Positions 24,058 through 36,359 of a stretch of 64,000 nt of DNA are shown in pieces; positions within the stretch are counted from its first letter, which is position 1, and each line of letters opens with the position of its first letter. The translations under genes were made by a program, and so were the position numbers. Origin of the DNA: Spisula solida. Its lineage: Eukaryota; Mollusca; Bivalvia; Venerida; Mactridae. Below the pieces are notes generated by a model, which searched no databases, had not been told where the DNA came from, and saw nothing but the letters and a program-made list of their open reading frames with translations. Location of the stretch: the NCBI GenBank assembly GCA_947247005.1, contig OX365953.1, positions 27,898,784 to 27,962,783 of the forward strand. The letters run 5' to 3'.

Positions 24058-24522
24058 TTCCTCATTAAAGTATTACATGTGTATGCATTCCATTCCCTCT
24101 ATGCCGCTAAGGAAATACTAAGGACACTTTTAATGAAAAGTAATTAAAGTGTTCGACTTTTTTTGAAACACATTTAAGAAAACAAATGTGTCCGAGGAAA
24201 TTGCGCTGTATTTTAAATTAATGTAGCAAATAAACATATAAACAGTGATCGTATGTTTATTAACAGTAAAAGTAAGATTTTGTTCTTTTTATTTATTTTT
24301 TACTTTCGATTGTATAACTCAAATTGCTGTAAAATAGACCAGGGTTTGAACTTACCTCTAAATTGAAGCACTCGATGATAACAACTGGATAATAGTCCAA
24401 ACAGACAAAACAGACCCGGCTCAGTCTGGTGGCTAACGGGCTTTCAATCCATGTGTGTTTAAATTCCGTTCAATGATTAATCCTACTGTAGATGGTGACA
24501 GGTCGCAGTGAAAGATTAATTA

Positions 24523-24546
24523 CACATCTGACAGGGAAGGCAGCAA
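24523..24546 (-). repeat. Fragment of the tgtgctcggctg terminal block, inverted
   Basis: On the minus strand it reads gctgccttccctgtc, matching the 3' part of the block at 12731-12770. Only about 20 bp, so the assignment is tentative. Confidence 0.35.
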
Positions 24547-25493
24547 TTATATATTAATATTAGTCTCAATGATGTTTTTGGAACCGATCATATGTTACAC
24601 ACACACTGCATGTTGTATGCATAAAATACCATACAGCACATTATTTCATAGACTTAGCATAGACTGGAACAGTAAAGTTCGGAAAAGAAAACAGTTATAG
24701 ACATGGTCATAATAGCGATTCTGTCTGTATACAGCGGAATATTGCAGTTATTAAATTCAGACTTTGGTTCTTTAAAATTGCAAATATACGTAAAATTTAA
24801 AAATAATTGAAGTTTTATTTAGCGGAACTTTACAGTATACAAGAATCATTGCTTCACTTATCTTTTCGACGTTAGAACAGTAACGTAATAGAACCATGAG
24901 AACACGAAATGTTTTTACTAAACTGCTTTTAATTTTACTTTACAACATTTTTTTACATTTTACACATGGAAAGATTTATGTACAATGTAATCGTAAGGAA
25001 CATAATTATAAAATCACGCACATATACAACAAACACAAAATAATAATTAAAAAACGTTAAATTAAACATTACTTTTGGTTTCAAGTGTCCCTTTATTACC
25101 TCTTTTGGTATAACTAGTTGTAGTGATTCGTTGTCCATTCGTCATGTTGCTCCTGTTGTTGATTATCCATATCCAGTAGGAAACTAAAACCTGACAACGA
25201 CAGACTAGACATCTCTTGGGAAGTTCTACCTGGAGTACTTGTTTGTACGAGGGGAGAAGACACGGACCTTTATGTCTGAAGATGCTGTTGCGGTACCCAT
25301 GTAGCATCTTGTGACATTCATACTTAGGTAGGGTTTATTGCATGCGAAGACCAATTACACGGAGGCTGTGGCCATTGATTTGGGCTGGGATCTATTTGCT
25401 ACTGGGAGGACCTGGTTCTGGGTGGTCGTTACGTTCTTGGTACTGGTCTTGCATTTCAATGTAGCGGTTGACAAAATTTTCGCCAAATGGACT

Positions 25494-27111
25494 TACGAGG
25501 GTTGTTCAAATTGGAATGCAACAAGCCTATAAAAACTATCCTTGATAGATCTAATGAAACAAGCCTTTGATCCGAGTGCATTATTCATCTCCGATATATG
25601 TGCGAAGTTTCATTCAGTTATTCCTTTTTTAAAATGCGATTTTGTTATCGTTCACTGTGAATGTACTGGACATGAGCCAAACCGAGATCTGAACGTACCG
25701 GATATTTCCCCGGCAATGTAATTTAAAGTTTGAAACAAACAAAGATCACAAGGGACATTGCATGACAAATAAGGATGGTCGGAAAGCCCAAGAACCTTCA
25801 CGCTTCTCAGAAAGTCGCGTTAATGGCTGCTGCAGGTGGAGGCTCATTGCTCTGCAATATCGTGCCATCCTTCAAATATTTGGCTTGGCAGCGATTGTCG
25901 GAGTATGTCTCAATTTCTGAACGAATTTACCTTTGCTAAGCTTGGCATTTACCCATTGCCCATTTTATACATCAAATTTAATTGTGGAGACTTGGTTTAT
26001 ATCCTTTCCGCTACCATAGCGTATTAATGCAGACTGGCCGGGATGGCCGTTTCGGCCTTTTGTAGTTTTCGACCTAAAGGCCCAAATTCGGGAATTTTGC
26101 TGTCATGGGTCCACAGGCATCACAGACTAAAGGATATTACGGGCCAAAGGTCGTGCATAGGTTTTTGGGCCCGATGGTCCCCTTTAAAGATGGCTTTGAA
26201 CGTAGATTTTCCAAAACTGAAATTACTGGTCCTACCCGCCATTGCGGTACGATTCCCTGTGGGATTGCATTAACATTTAGCGCCAAAAAGTTTATGTTTT
26301 TCTATTATATATAATAGAAGGAATATAAGGCTAGACAAAGGGGTCAGGATCAGTGCTCTAAAGGGGCCCAAAAGTAGGCCTACCAAGCTAAAAAACGTTT
26401 TTCGTGCAAATGTCACCGTCACATCGTCATTTCCGGTGACCTTTAGTCGAAATGTCGACAATTGTTTCTACTTTCACTTTAGGGCAGGTGTGTATCAAGT
26501 TTTTATCAGTGCTGCAAGTCAATAGTGTCTCAGGGACGGGGTATAGGGACCATATGAATTTCTCATAGCCCCCAAAACATTGTGGTAGCGGAAAGGATAT
26601 GGAAACAGGTGTATATTTCTACTGGCGTCAATGTTGCGTTTGGCAATGCATACTTTTGTTCTGTCTTTGCTGGCCCATATTTGTTTATGGCTCTATCGCA
26701 TGGGTAACGAAATGAACCCGTGACTCGTCTGTGGCCATTACATTTGCAAACGGTCGTTTTTTTATATAGAAACTGGTTTAAACTATTTTTTGGACAGTTT
26801 ACGGGGGCATATGTGCTGGCGTCTCAAAGCAGATAAGGGTCCCCAAACTACACGTATCGTCCTAACATGCTTGATAATTGTATGAATAGCTCCTAATGAT
26901 GTGCCAACACATTGAGCTAATTGCCTAATTGTAAAAATCCACCAGTACGAGTTACGAAAAATCCGTTCGATGCTCTTTCGAGTATTCGGTGTCGGTACGG
27001 GCTCCATTTTTGTGACGAAAACATGACTAAGTAGAAAACTAATATATTCCAGTGGGAGTCAGGACTTGTTTGGTCGCCTCGATAGCGGATAACATCATTA
27101 TATTGAATCAT
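25494..27111 (-). mobile_element. Decayed mariner-like transposon
   Basis: One terminus is tacgagggttgttcaaattg at 25494, the same as the mariner ends at 57543 and 58367. The first ~300 bp matches the inverse of 58060-58367. The other terminus was not found. Roughly 570 bp of unassigned sequence (about 26015-26585) sits between the catalytic core and the C-terminal part and is flanked by inverted copies of cctttccgctacca (about 26000 and 26590). This suggests a nested insertion or inverted rearrangement. Confidence 0.65.
25560..27010 (-). pseudogene. Mariner-like transposase relic
   Basis: Read on the minus strand: a helix-turn-helix segment TIRQLAQCVGTSLGAIHTII (about 26940-26870), then NVMATDESRVHF (about 26745-26705). 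The latter corresponds to the first catalytic aspartate region (TGDETWVH in intact mariners). After an interruption comes VPCDLCLF (about 25770), which corresponds to the third aspartate motif. Stops and frameshifts intervene throughout. The same HTH and PCD motifs occur in the deleted copy at 57543-58367. Confidence 0.65.
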
Positions 27112-27114
27112 GGT

Positions 27115-27465
27115 CTCTATAAATCACATACAAATGTTCAAAGAAAAATGTTCTAGACAGTCGTAATTTTATGTCATAATCCGATTTGTTTGAAATATAC
27201 ACATATCCATCACTAATCGACGTTTCAATACTCTTTTGTTAAAATTATATTGATGTCTCATCAGGCGACTTCGGTATCCACTTTTGGGTATAATATATCT
27301 TCCAGTCTAGTTTATACTTCATGACATGTTTTGTGGGGCGACAGGAAGTTTGGTAGAACGCCCAGTCACCTGGAAAAACACATTTTTGTCGGAAACAACT
27401 TACTAATACAATGTATACTATTTGCGTTCATATTATACCCTTTTCAATACTTTTCAGTTCCACTT
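27115..27465. other. Non-coding stretch, nothing recognised
   Basis: Between the mariner relic and the possible pseudogene. No supported feature. Confidence 0.4.
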
Positions 27466-27467
27466 TT

Positions 27468-28175
27468 CTATAATATCAAATACAAGACAGTGTAATAAAA
27501 GTGGCCGCGAACACACCAAGCTAAAGTTTTGCCGAATATCTTGACCGTTTCTAAAATAACAGACGTTGTTCCTTTCATACCTTCAACTACGATAAACCAT
27601 TCACTCTTTAGAAGCGGCACTATTTTACTGTTGTCACATATACAGCCTCCAAGTCCTAAATCTGCGCTCTTTGTTTTGCTTGGCATTGAACTGACGAACA
27701 TCGCATTTTTCTGGACTTCTGCATATATCATTTCCGAAATAATGCGATTGAAATTTGCAACTTTGCTGACATCCGACTTCTGGATAAGTGCTTTGTCCTA
27801 GATATCACTGTGCAAATGGGCTTGCCGATTGTAGGTTTCGACAATGTTGGGCGAATTTTAATATTGTGCGCGATTTCGTCAAAACAAGAACCTAACGCAT
27901 AGCACCCTTCTCATGACAAATATAACTGATTGTCTTCACGGACATGGGAAAAGCATAATCTACAAACACTTTGTTTATGCTTCTATAGGAGCAATTTGTC
28001 TTAAAAAAGCCAATAGCAATGCCTTCTACATTTATCTGTATGCACTTTTTAAAATTAGCGTTTGGCTATAGCAAAATTTCCCCACTTCGAATGTCACTTG
28101 CTGAGATGTTTATAACTATGTGCATATTGACATTTAATGGTACGGGCGCAGCGCTATTTGTGAGACGAAAGCATC
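27468..28175 (-). pseudogene. Possible frameshifted relic of an unrecognised protein
   Basis: Three minus-strand frames join end to end with protein-like composition. Frame 1 (about 28175-27892) includes NISASDIRSGEILL, one internal TAG, then KCIQINVEGIAIGFFKTNC and FVDYAFPMSVKTISYICHEK. Frame 2 (27910-27800) includes GSCFDEIAHNIKI and PTLSKPTIGKPICTVIS. Frame 3 (27797-27468) includes KVANFNRIISEMIYAEVQ, KSADLGLGGCICDNSK and EWFIVVEGMKGTTSVILETV and ends in a stop. No family was recognised. A chance run of open frames in low-GC DNA remains possible, and the opposite strand is also open over part of frame 3. Confidence 0.35.
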
Positions 28176-28240
28176 CATTGCATTATTTTAAATTGATAAC
28201 AAATTATTACAACAAAGAAACGGTGGTAAAATATGTACAT
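28110..28240 (+). repeat. Short remnant of the duplicated segment
   Basis: It shares 'gcgcagcgctatt' and 'caaattattacaacaaagaaacgg' with 49029-49090 and more weakly 36010-36100, separated by an indel. It may be a third, mostly deleted copy of the 29.4-58.6 kb duplication unit. It overlaps the possible pseudogene on the other strand. Confidence 0.4.
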
Positions 28241-28259
28241 AATTATATCAGCGTTTGAT

Positions 28260-29390
28260 ATGCATGCGTACCTACAGGCTCTGTTCAATCAACAACTGGT
28301 TTCAAAACAAATCACAAGGACGATTAAAATAATGGCATCATTCGACGTCGTATATAGATACAAGGGATGCCATTGTAATATGATGACGTCTTATTAAATA
28401 CTAATGCAAACAATGAAATTATGTCGTCGTCGGCTCGCTTTTAAAAACCGGTACTTCATCATCATCTAAGTATGCGCACCATCTCTGATGATCTCTCACC
28501 TGACATACATGTAAAGTAGTACAAGTCAAATAGTTCCTGCGAGCAAATGATGTACCGACTTCATTTGACAGAGAATTGACAGGATCCTCGACCTTCTATC
28601 TGCATAATTCAACAGCTGATGTGTATAAAATTAAGCCCGACAATCTCAAAATTGTGAGAAAAAATAAGCGCGATTGGCCGGTAGCTTTCAAATTGGGAAA
28701 ACTATATGCACGATAATTTGACATACGAAATTTATCAACAAATTGTTAAATACTTTCATGTATAACAAACCGATTTTCAAGACACTTAATTGCATATTAT
28801 GACTCCCTTGTTCCATATAATATTTATATGCTTATAAATAAAACCTCGTATCAGTTCATTAAAAGGTATTATCATAAGACATGTGTTCAGTGTTCAACAA
28901 TATCAAAGATCATGAACCAATTCCGATAATTCCATGACAATTGACTGGGAAGCGCTGTGCTTATGCAGCTGCAGTTACCTGCTGTTTAGATCTATGGTCT
29001 CAATATTGCCTAGCGCTCACTGAAATTTCGGACAGTTCTGATTTCTTCGGTAAATAAACTATTGCAATGCGACAAAGACCGATGGTATCCGCATGGAATA
29101 ATGGAATTAGTCTGGTTCACGACATTCTTACAAAATGCATCTTGTTTTGGATTTGTTTTTTGTAAACCATCGAGAACAGGTCACGTGCTCCTCCATGGAC
29201 TTTATGCTATCCAATATACCTGCTCGCTCAAGGCTCGCAGGTAATAGTACAACCGTCCTTAGAATATAACATACATTTTGACCCAATGAAAACGCCAATT
29301 ATTGGCGGTTTAAAAATGAATTTTATTCATCAAAGTTTGTTCTTAATATACGTGATGTAATTGTTTGTCTTGTTGGTGATTTAAAATTCA
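28260..29390. other. Non-coding stretch, nothing recognised
   Basis: No domain-bearing frame. The sequence just before 29395 (cagctaaaac) resembles that just before 48125, consistent with a tandem-duplication boundary. Confidence 0.4.
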
Positions 29391-29781
29391 GCTAAAACTT
29401 TCATTGATGTTGACATAAGTGATACCATTTCATTTCAATTTCATTTGCCTTACATGTTTGGATCTCGAAATATTTCGTTTCCGTGTAAAACTAATTTTGT
29501 ATAGTGGCAAAAACAATTTGCTTTCTCCTAGACAATATAGCTTCAATAAATAGCTTTAAATGTAAGTGCCCTCTTCGGGGATTCGTTTTCCATCTTCAAT
29601 ATCCTTCAGACAACTGTAACGTGACAAGTGTTTATAGGTTTCATTCTTATTAGTTCTTGTGGGAGTAGTTGATTAAGCCGACGAAAATCACGTACGGATT
29701 GAACATGAAAAGGTTCGCAAACTGAACGAAGGCTTGCAAGACCTCGAAGTTCAGTTTAAGGTTTTTTTTATCTCTGATTGA

Positions 29782-30052
29782 CCACAGGCCTAAGAAATTA
29801 TATCACAAAATACAGAGTTTTGAAATTCCCCATCTTCCCGTCATTACTATATATAATAGACAGGTTGGCAACGCTTTTTTCCGGCCCCTACAGGAATCAA
29901 CTATTTAACGCATCACTGGGCCGGGAAACGGTTGCAATCTGGTCTAGATGTATTTTACTACATGAAACAATCAATTTATCTACCATTTAACTTGTCATAA
30001 GTTATATTTCAGGTATTTTGTTTTTAGATCGGTGGTTCCGATTCCATGACTG
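29782..30052 (+). repeat. Left terminal inverted repeat of the 5.77 kb element
   Basis: 271 bp, complementary with few mismatches to 35281-35552. A ~68-codon open frame occurs in both TIRs, but most differences between them change the amino acid, as expected without selection. Confidence 0.85.
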
Positions 30053-30763
30053 TTATTGTTTACAACTAACAAACACGCATCGGAAATATTTTACGAAAAG
30101 GAACGAAACGGAACGAAACGGAAGTATAAAAGTTAATAATATCCAATGCGCCAACTAGGGACCCTATATATACCGAGATGTATATGTAATGGTAAAAGTA
30201 AGATTTAGATAACTTACCTTTATACATTTGGAGATCCTAAAACTGGAAAACTACTATATAACTATTGAAAAATAACATAATGGTTACTGAACACACGGCG
30301 AATATGTGTATTTTGAATTCAGATACAAATGTAGTTCAAAAAATGCATTAATTAGTATGCATAAAACTATGCCTATCACGAGCAGGGATATATTATGTAA
30401 TGGTAAAAATAAGTTCCGTAAGTTGAAAAATGGCCTGTATCGTGGACTAAGAGAGCGATTAGCGTGTTGATCACACCTATTTCAACGAATGTTTTAACTT
30501 GATTTGGATATGTTAATTCCGTCGTTCCATTGAATAAAAATGAAAATCCTAAAATCATACTTTCATTTCAGTACAATTATAATTTTTGAATCTGTTAATA
30601 ATCGACATATCATTTTTGTGCACGTGTCTACGATTTCGTGGGATTTTTCAATATCGACAATTCTGTATAGGACAGCTGTGATTGGTCGACAGGTTAGTCA
30701 GGATTTAACGCCTTGAAACACGTCCTTGTGTGTAAATAGGGTCCCTGCGACAATGTACGATTT

Positions 30764-31091
30764 TTAAGGTGGAAACGTGGTCCAGTGGTAAAGGCTTCTG
30801 ACTTCTTAGTTGTGGGTTCGATCCCTAATCCAACCGGATCAAAAACAAAAATGCTTTTGAGTGTTTCCCACCTAACATAACTATTAAGTCTTCCGGACGG
30901 GACGTTAAGCGAGGACCCGTGTATGATGCTTTACATCGGCACGTAAAAGAACCAGGGATGCTTCTTGAACTGGGGCATCTTCTGTATCATGCACTATCCC
31001 CCAAAAACTCAAGTGTGTGATTAACTTCTTCTTGGGGGCCTCGCCCATATGAATTTCCGATGGCCAGAATAAATAAAAGCATATAAATAAA
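30764..31091 (+). mobile_element. tRNA-derived SINE with 12-bp target duplication
   Basis: The head has a pol III A-box-like gtggtccagtggtaaagg and a perfect B box, ggttcgatccc (30815-30825). The body contains 'ggacgggacgttaagcgagg' and ctttacatcggcacgtaaaa, resembling conserved core domains of metazoan SINEs (Nin-DC-like, from memory). The tail is A-rich with aataaa repeats. The 12-mer aatgtacgattt lies at 30752-30763 and again at 31092-31103. It sits inside the 5.77 kb foldback element. Confidence 0.85.
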
Positions 31092-33204
31092 AATGTACGA
31101 TTTAGGAATAAAACAACTAAGTACTAGTATATTAATTGAATCGTGAATTATGATATTTTGAAATTAAACACGTTATGTCATGTAATTACTCTAAATAGCT
31201 CGGTATATACATAATTTCCGATTCGTCGGTACATAGATAGAGAAAAGTTCCGTTTAATAGAGAGAAAATGTCCGATTCAAAGAGAGAAAATTTCAGATTC
31301 GCCAATTGGTTGATGGAGAGAACATGTCCAACTTTGGGTCTCATGGAGAGCGACCTAAGACGCTCATATCTATATAGAGTTACAGAGTGGAGATTAAGAA
31401 ACACGATTATAAATTAATAACCGTTATAACTATCGACTGTACGCAAACGGGGTGATTTAGTTTAATTATTCATCTTTCAAGCAGTCTTAATTTGGAAAAA
31501 TAAAATACAAAAATGTAAAAGCATGTTGGTCCTTATTAATGTTTTTATTGTCACTACCATTCATATAGAATAAAGAAGGAATGGAAAATAGTCGTTACAC
31601 TGTCAGGTCGTTTACTATTTTAATAAAAATCACATCATTCGTGTGCGAACGGCTTCGTTTATGAAAATATAGTATCTGTCCAATGATGTAATTTGAAATA
31701 ATTTGCTTTAAACAGATGTTGGTCCTTTTTGATGTTTTTGTAAAAAAAATACTATGTATTATTTCCATTTTTTATCGATCCATATCGCATAATATCTCTC
31801 TGTAACTTATTTTATTACCCACTGTGAATTCCCAGCATATATTCGTCCTCTTCGCTCGGGTTATTGTATTGCCTACCAAAAACGTTGATCTTTTATAAAA
31901 CCGCGATATATGCCTTGTTAGTTAGATTTTGATTAAAGTTCGATGATATTCATACTGACTTTATTACATATTACAAATATTATATTTGTTTTTATGAAAG
32001 GACGTCATATATAAGTACAGAAAATCGACTAATATTTAAATTACATGTGTTCGTGTTAATCACAGCAGCTGTTGACAGTATACATGTATATACAGGGAAT
32101 GTACACTTGTTCATGTTTAATTGGCACACATGTGAAAAATATCATTGAAGAAATAATATGACATTTGTAAGTGAAAAAAATGCCAATACATTTACATGTA
32201 TATACATTTATATTAGAACGATTGGAGGTAAAATGACACGTTAAACATCCCCGTCAAATTAAATAATATGGCAGGTATCATATTAGGGTTGAACCTTAGT
32301 TAGTGTCATGCTATATTCAAACAGAAACAATAACATGGCAACGCTGGACGCTTAAACCGATGGCCGCTTAAATAATACGAATACACGGTACCAGCTGGCC
32401 GTATTCTATCACTTAGCAATATTGGACGCTTAACACGGATGGTTGTCTAAAAGAGCTAACATTTCACTTTGAAACAACATTATTTATTATTTCAAAATAA
32501 GTAGTTTTAAATACTTAATGAATACTATTCGACATGACTTAATTTGTAAAGGAATTATATAAGAGACGGCTTGTTTCAAGTCAAGACTTTTTTAAAATGT
32601 TGTACACAAATATAGTGACACCGTTATATTTCTTTGTATACACGACAGTTATTATCGTCAGCGATAGTTGATTGTGCAGCATTGCCTGCTTCGCACCAAG
32701 CAATTTGATCCTAACAATCGAAAACATTCAGTACTTATTACTCAAATCAACAGAGGATCAAAACTGTCCTTAACTTTTTTATTACTGAACGGAAACATGT
32801 CATGTGGGGGTTCATATATAAGGCATGGTTATCGTATAATAATTATGTATTCTTTATTTCGGTCTCATTCACATATATACTGTTACTTATATGTACGTTG
32901 GTGCATCGGAAATTATCTATCAGCCAATTGGCGAATCAGAAATTTTCTATATCTATGTACTGGAGCCTCACATATTGTATATGTACAACTCTACGGATTC
33001 CATTTGTTATTTGGAGTAATTACACTATACAAATTGTATATTTTCTAATTTCATAATTCAAATAATATACTTTGTCATTCCATGCATAAATCGTAATTTG
33101 GCGAATTGGAAACTTTTTATCTATAACTATATACCGGCGAATCGGAACTTTAAGAGTAATTAGTACAAATACACACACAGCATGAAAAAACGGATTTAAG
33201 TGCA

Positions 33205-33430
33205 AATAATATTTTATTATATTTACTTTTATTTGGAATTTCACAAAAACGTCAAATTTAAGTCGATTTATTTTCCGTATATTAACTAAATTTAATTTGT
33301 AAATTTAATCGCAAATAATACTATATTATCTTTCCGTTTATTTGGAATTTCACAAAAACGTCCATATTTAAGTCGTTTTTTTCCGTATATTAACTAAATT
33401 TTATTTATTTATATAATCACAAATAATACT
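33205..33430 (+). repeat. Two-copy tandem repeat (~120 bp unit)
   Basis: Both copies contain atttggaatttcacaaaaac, 'atttaagtcg' and 'ccgtatattaactaaatt', and end near cacaaataatact. It sits inside the 5.77 kb element. Confidence 0.75.
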
Positions 33431-33839
33431 AGTACATGCATCCAACTAGATTCGCGTTTAGCTTACATGTAGATCTCCAAATTTTATTTCACAAATTTTA
33501 AAATTAGAAGAATTTCCATAATTGTTTTATTACCTCCCTTGAATAAAAATATTAGTAAAATTTGTATATATCTTTTCCTTGTCGTTAAATATACTTTAAA
33601 TACAAATTACACCGTTAAGTAGTTTCATTGTGAACTAGTGTATGTGTAACATCTATAAATTCTACTTCATATTTGCTCATGAACATTGAAATAAAAAGCA
33701 GTACATATAGCTAACATAAAAACATATGTTTATACTTTATAAATCGTACAAAGAATTATTTGTATTGCTTACTGCTCTACTACTGAGCGGTTTGTTGTCT
33801 TATTTGTACAATATGTGCAGAATAAATTTTATTAAAAAC

Positions 33840-34145
33840 AAAAAAAAAAGATATTTAATCACCTTTAAATGTAACTTAAATTTCAAATTTAAGTTAAACT
33901 TTAATCGCATTTAAGTTTATATTGCATAAACGTGCATTTAATCCCATTTATATTCTATATTTAATCACCTTTAAATGCAACTTAAATGTGACTTAAACTT
34001 GTAGGAATAATTCGACTTAAATGTAGTATTAAACTTAACTTAAATATGGAATTTAATAGCTACTTTTTTTTCTGATTAAATGTATTTAAATTCCGAATAT
34101 AATTAAATTTAAGTTAAGTTTAATAGTAAATTAAACGTAATATTT
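33840..34145. repeat. Low-complexity atttaaatgtaacttaa-type tract
   Basis: About 300 bp made of degenerate 'acttaaa' and 'tttaaat' steps on both strands. No coding capacity. Confidence 0.65.
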
Positions 34146-35280
34146 CATGCTGTGTACACTTTTTGTAATGTAATTTACATTACACAAATTTTATATTTGT
34201 ATATTTTCTCATGAATCTATTCAAATAATATATTTTCTCTTTCTATTCATAAATCGTATGTTGGCATATCAGAAATTTTCCGTTAACCTGATGGTGAATG
34301 GGTAATATGTACCTGAGAATCGGAAATGTTCTATGCTGGTGCATCGGAGATTTTATATGTATCTTCCTACTGGCTATTTGGAGTAATTACAGTATACAAA
34401 TTGTATATGTTCTCATATATCATCATTCACAATTATCTCTACGAATCGGAAATTTACTCTGCGAATCAGAATATAAAAAATCCATCATGAGATGTAGGAT
34501 AAGGATATCTCACCCGAGCGAGGGGTCGAATTTTAACTAGGGACGAGGTATCATTACCCTATATCGACTGTCTCATGATTATTTTTCTCAGTCTTAACTT
34601 GAGAAATTGGGACATTTGCCGTACGTTCTTATAACAATTATTAATAACAGCATAAATAAAGCGTACGCTGTTAATTTATGAAAATGTTCTTTAAACGGTA
34701 TAGAGCCTATTGATGCTCGACTAGTTAGCTTAATATCGTCAGTTACTTTTAAATCCCAGAACTAAAAAAGCCGCTCTATGTTGCGTGTAGGCCCATGTAA
34801 GAAAGAGCCATTATCCTGTTGTCTCGTACATCCGTGCTTCTTAACAGTATTAGCACATACGAGTTCAAAATGTATCTGCACCAACACAAAGAGCATGCAC
34901 AAAACAAGAACAATGTCAAAATGCTTATGAAAATTCGTAAAATTATAGCTTTTGCTCTGAATCCTGTTCACTGGCAACCATGAAATCCGTGGCTCCGTAT
35001 AAATATGTCATTATTTGGGCACCATGGAGTGAAATTTTGTGTTTAATTAAGTAAATTTGGAGTAGTACTTATCATAATCTGTTTTCAGTTTGAGTGTAAT
35101 AGACAGTGGTGATAAAATAAAACGCGTAATGAAAATGTTATGCAAAACAATTAAAACCAATTACGAAATATTACGAAATAGCCGAAATGGACGGTTACGA
35201 TTCAGCCTGGTTACGAAATAGCCGCATCCCATTCGTTCCATGCGTATTTTAGTGGGAATTATTTTATCAACAAATGGCGG

Positions 35281-35552
35281 ACAGTCATGGAATCAGAACC
35301 ATCGATCTAAAAATGAAATACCCGAAATATAACTTATAACAAGTTAAATGGTAGATAAATTGATTGTTTCATGTAGTAAAACATATCTAGACCAGATTGC
35401 AACCGTTTCCCGGCCCGATGGTGCGTCAAATAGTGGATTCCTGTAGGGGCCGGAAAAAAGCGTTGCCAACCTGTCTATTATATATAGTAATGACGGGAAG
35501 ATGGGGAATTTCAAAACTCGGTATTTTGTGATATAATTTCTTAGGCCTGTGG
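35281..35552 (-). repeat. Right terminal inverted repeat of the 5.77 kb element
   Basis: Inverted partner of 29782-30052. Inner similarity ends at ccatgactgt in both. Confidence 0.85.
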
Positions 35553-36359
35553 ATTGACATGTGAATCTGCGTTTGTATGACGTTCGGGTTGTGGTTAAAT
35601 ACATGCATTGTCATGCCGCATTTGGTGCATGCATTCTTTGTGACTGACAGTGTATTCTGTGTTTCTTCTTTTCTGTATGCTCATCTGCTCGTCTGTAATT
35701 ACTGAAAATTATTTATTATACTTCAGTTATGTAACACAGTCGTAGTGATAATGAAACATAATGCAAGTATTAAAACTGTATTCTATACTCTTTAATAACT
35801 GAATTACATACCCTTGAATAGGAAGGAAGGACATATCGGGCAAGCAAGCAATCAGGCAAGCAATAAAGCAAGAAAGGAAGTGATAAAGAACGGAAGAAAG
35901 GGACAAGGCTAAATAAACCCTAATAAAAGTATTGGTGTTTCTGCGAAGCATGCATTGGTCATTAGCTTTGTCGAATAAAACATGCTGGATGAGATTGTAT
36001 GTGCATATTGAAATTCAACAAAAACTGAGACGTTTTCAAGCGTGCCTTGCATTAGGTTCACTTGATGGCAAATTATGACAACAGAGAAACGGTAATGAGT
36101 GGTGTTTGTAAGGAACTTTATTCGTAGCAGATACTGAGGTCTACTTTAAGAAGTAATCAAAAAAGCACCAAGCACATAGAAAAACGTTAGCGTTGTTAAA
36201 TTACCGTAAGGGTACACACACTTTGATAACATTACGAGATACCGTTTAAAAATAATTCGTCTGAACTCTGATGTCTAACTTACATGAAAAACCAACGTTT
36301 GAACCAAGCTTTACGTTTAGTTTTCTATTTCAATCTGTATAACACTATACGTGCTTTAA

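Larger units (their letters stand above)
22430..25490 (+). mobile_element. Decayed PIF/Harbinger DNA transposon
   Basis: A HARBI1-like transposase relic (22876-24057) is preceded by a CpG-rich 'tacgatgatg'/'tactacgatc' subterminal block (22490-22790). It is followed by a minus-strand region (about 25080-25490) that could be the remains of the second, Myb/SANT-type protein these elements carry; that assignment is weak. Neither terminal inverted repeat could be fixed. The right side is cut by a mariner end at 25494. Confidence 0.65.
31195..34465. repeat. Scattered 'gcgaatcggaaatttt' type repeats
   Basis: Variants of gcgaatc.gaaattttctat occur at about 31210-31310 (minus strand), 32900-33155 and 34265-34465 (plus strand), with 'ttggagtaattacactatac' nearby in the last two. 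They are internal sequence of the 5.77 kb element; origin unknown. Confidence 0.5.
29777..35557. mobile_element. 5.77 kb foldback element with 271-bp TIRs and ATTGA target duplication
   Basis: The element runs 29782-35552 and starts and ends with ccacaggcctaagaaat and its complement. Both ends are flanked by ATTGA (29777-29781 and 35553-35557). Copy 2 of the duplication lacks it at the matching point near 48550. The interior holds a SINE, AT-rich direct repeats and no recognisable transposase, so it is probably non-autonomous or too decayed to read. The 5-bp duplication does not fit the usual hAT (8), Harbinger (3), mariner (2) or Maverick (6) lengths. Confidence 0.8.

Noticed and set aside
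32668..33056. 126-codon plus-strand frame inside the 5.77 kb element, considered as its transposase
   Set aside because: It has no catalytic or DNA-binding motif and crosses the gcgaatcgg repeats, so it is probably chance.
29778..35604. Matching ~68-codon frames at both ends of the 5.77 kb element
   Set aside because: They lie in the inverted repeats, so they match by construction. Most differences between them change the amino acid.
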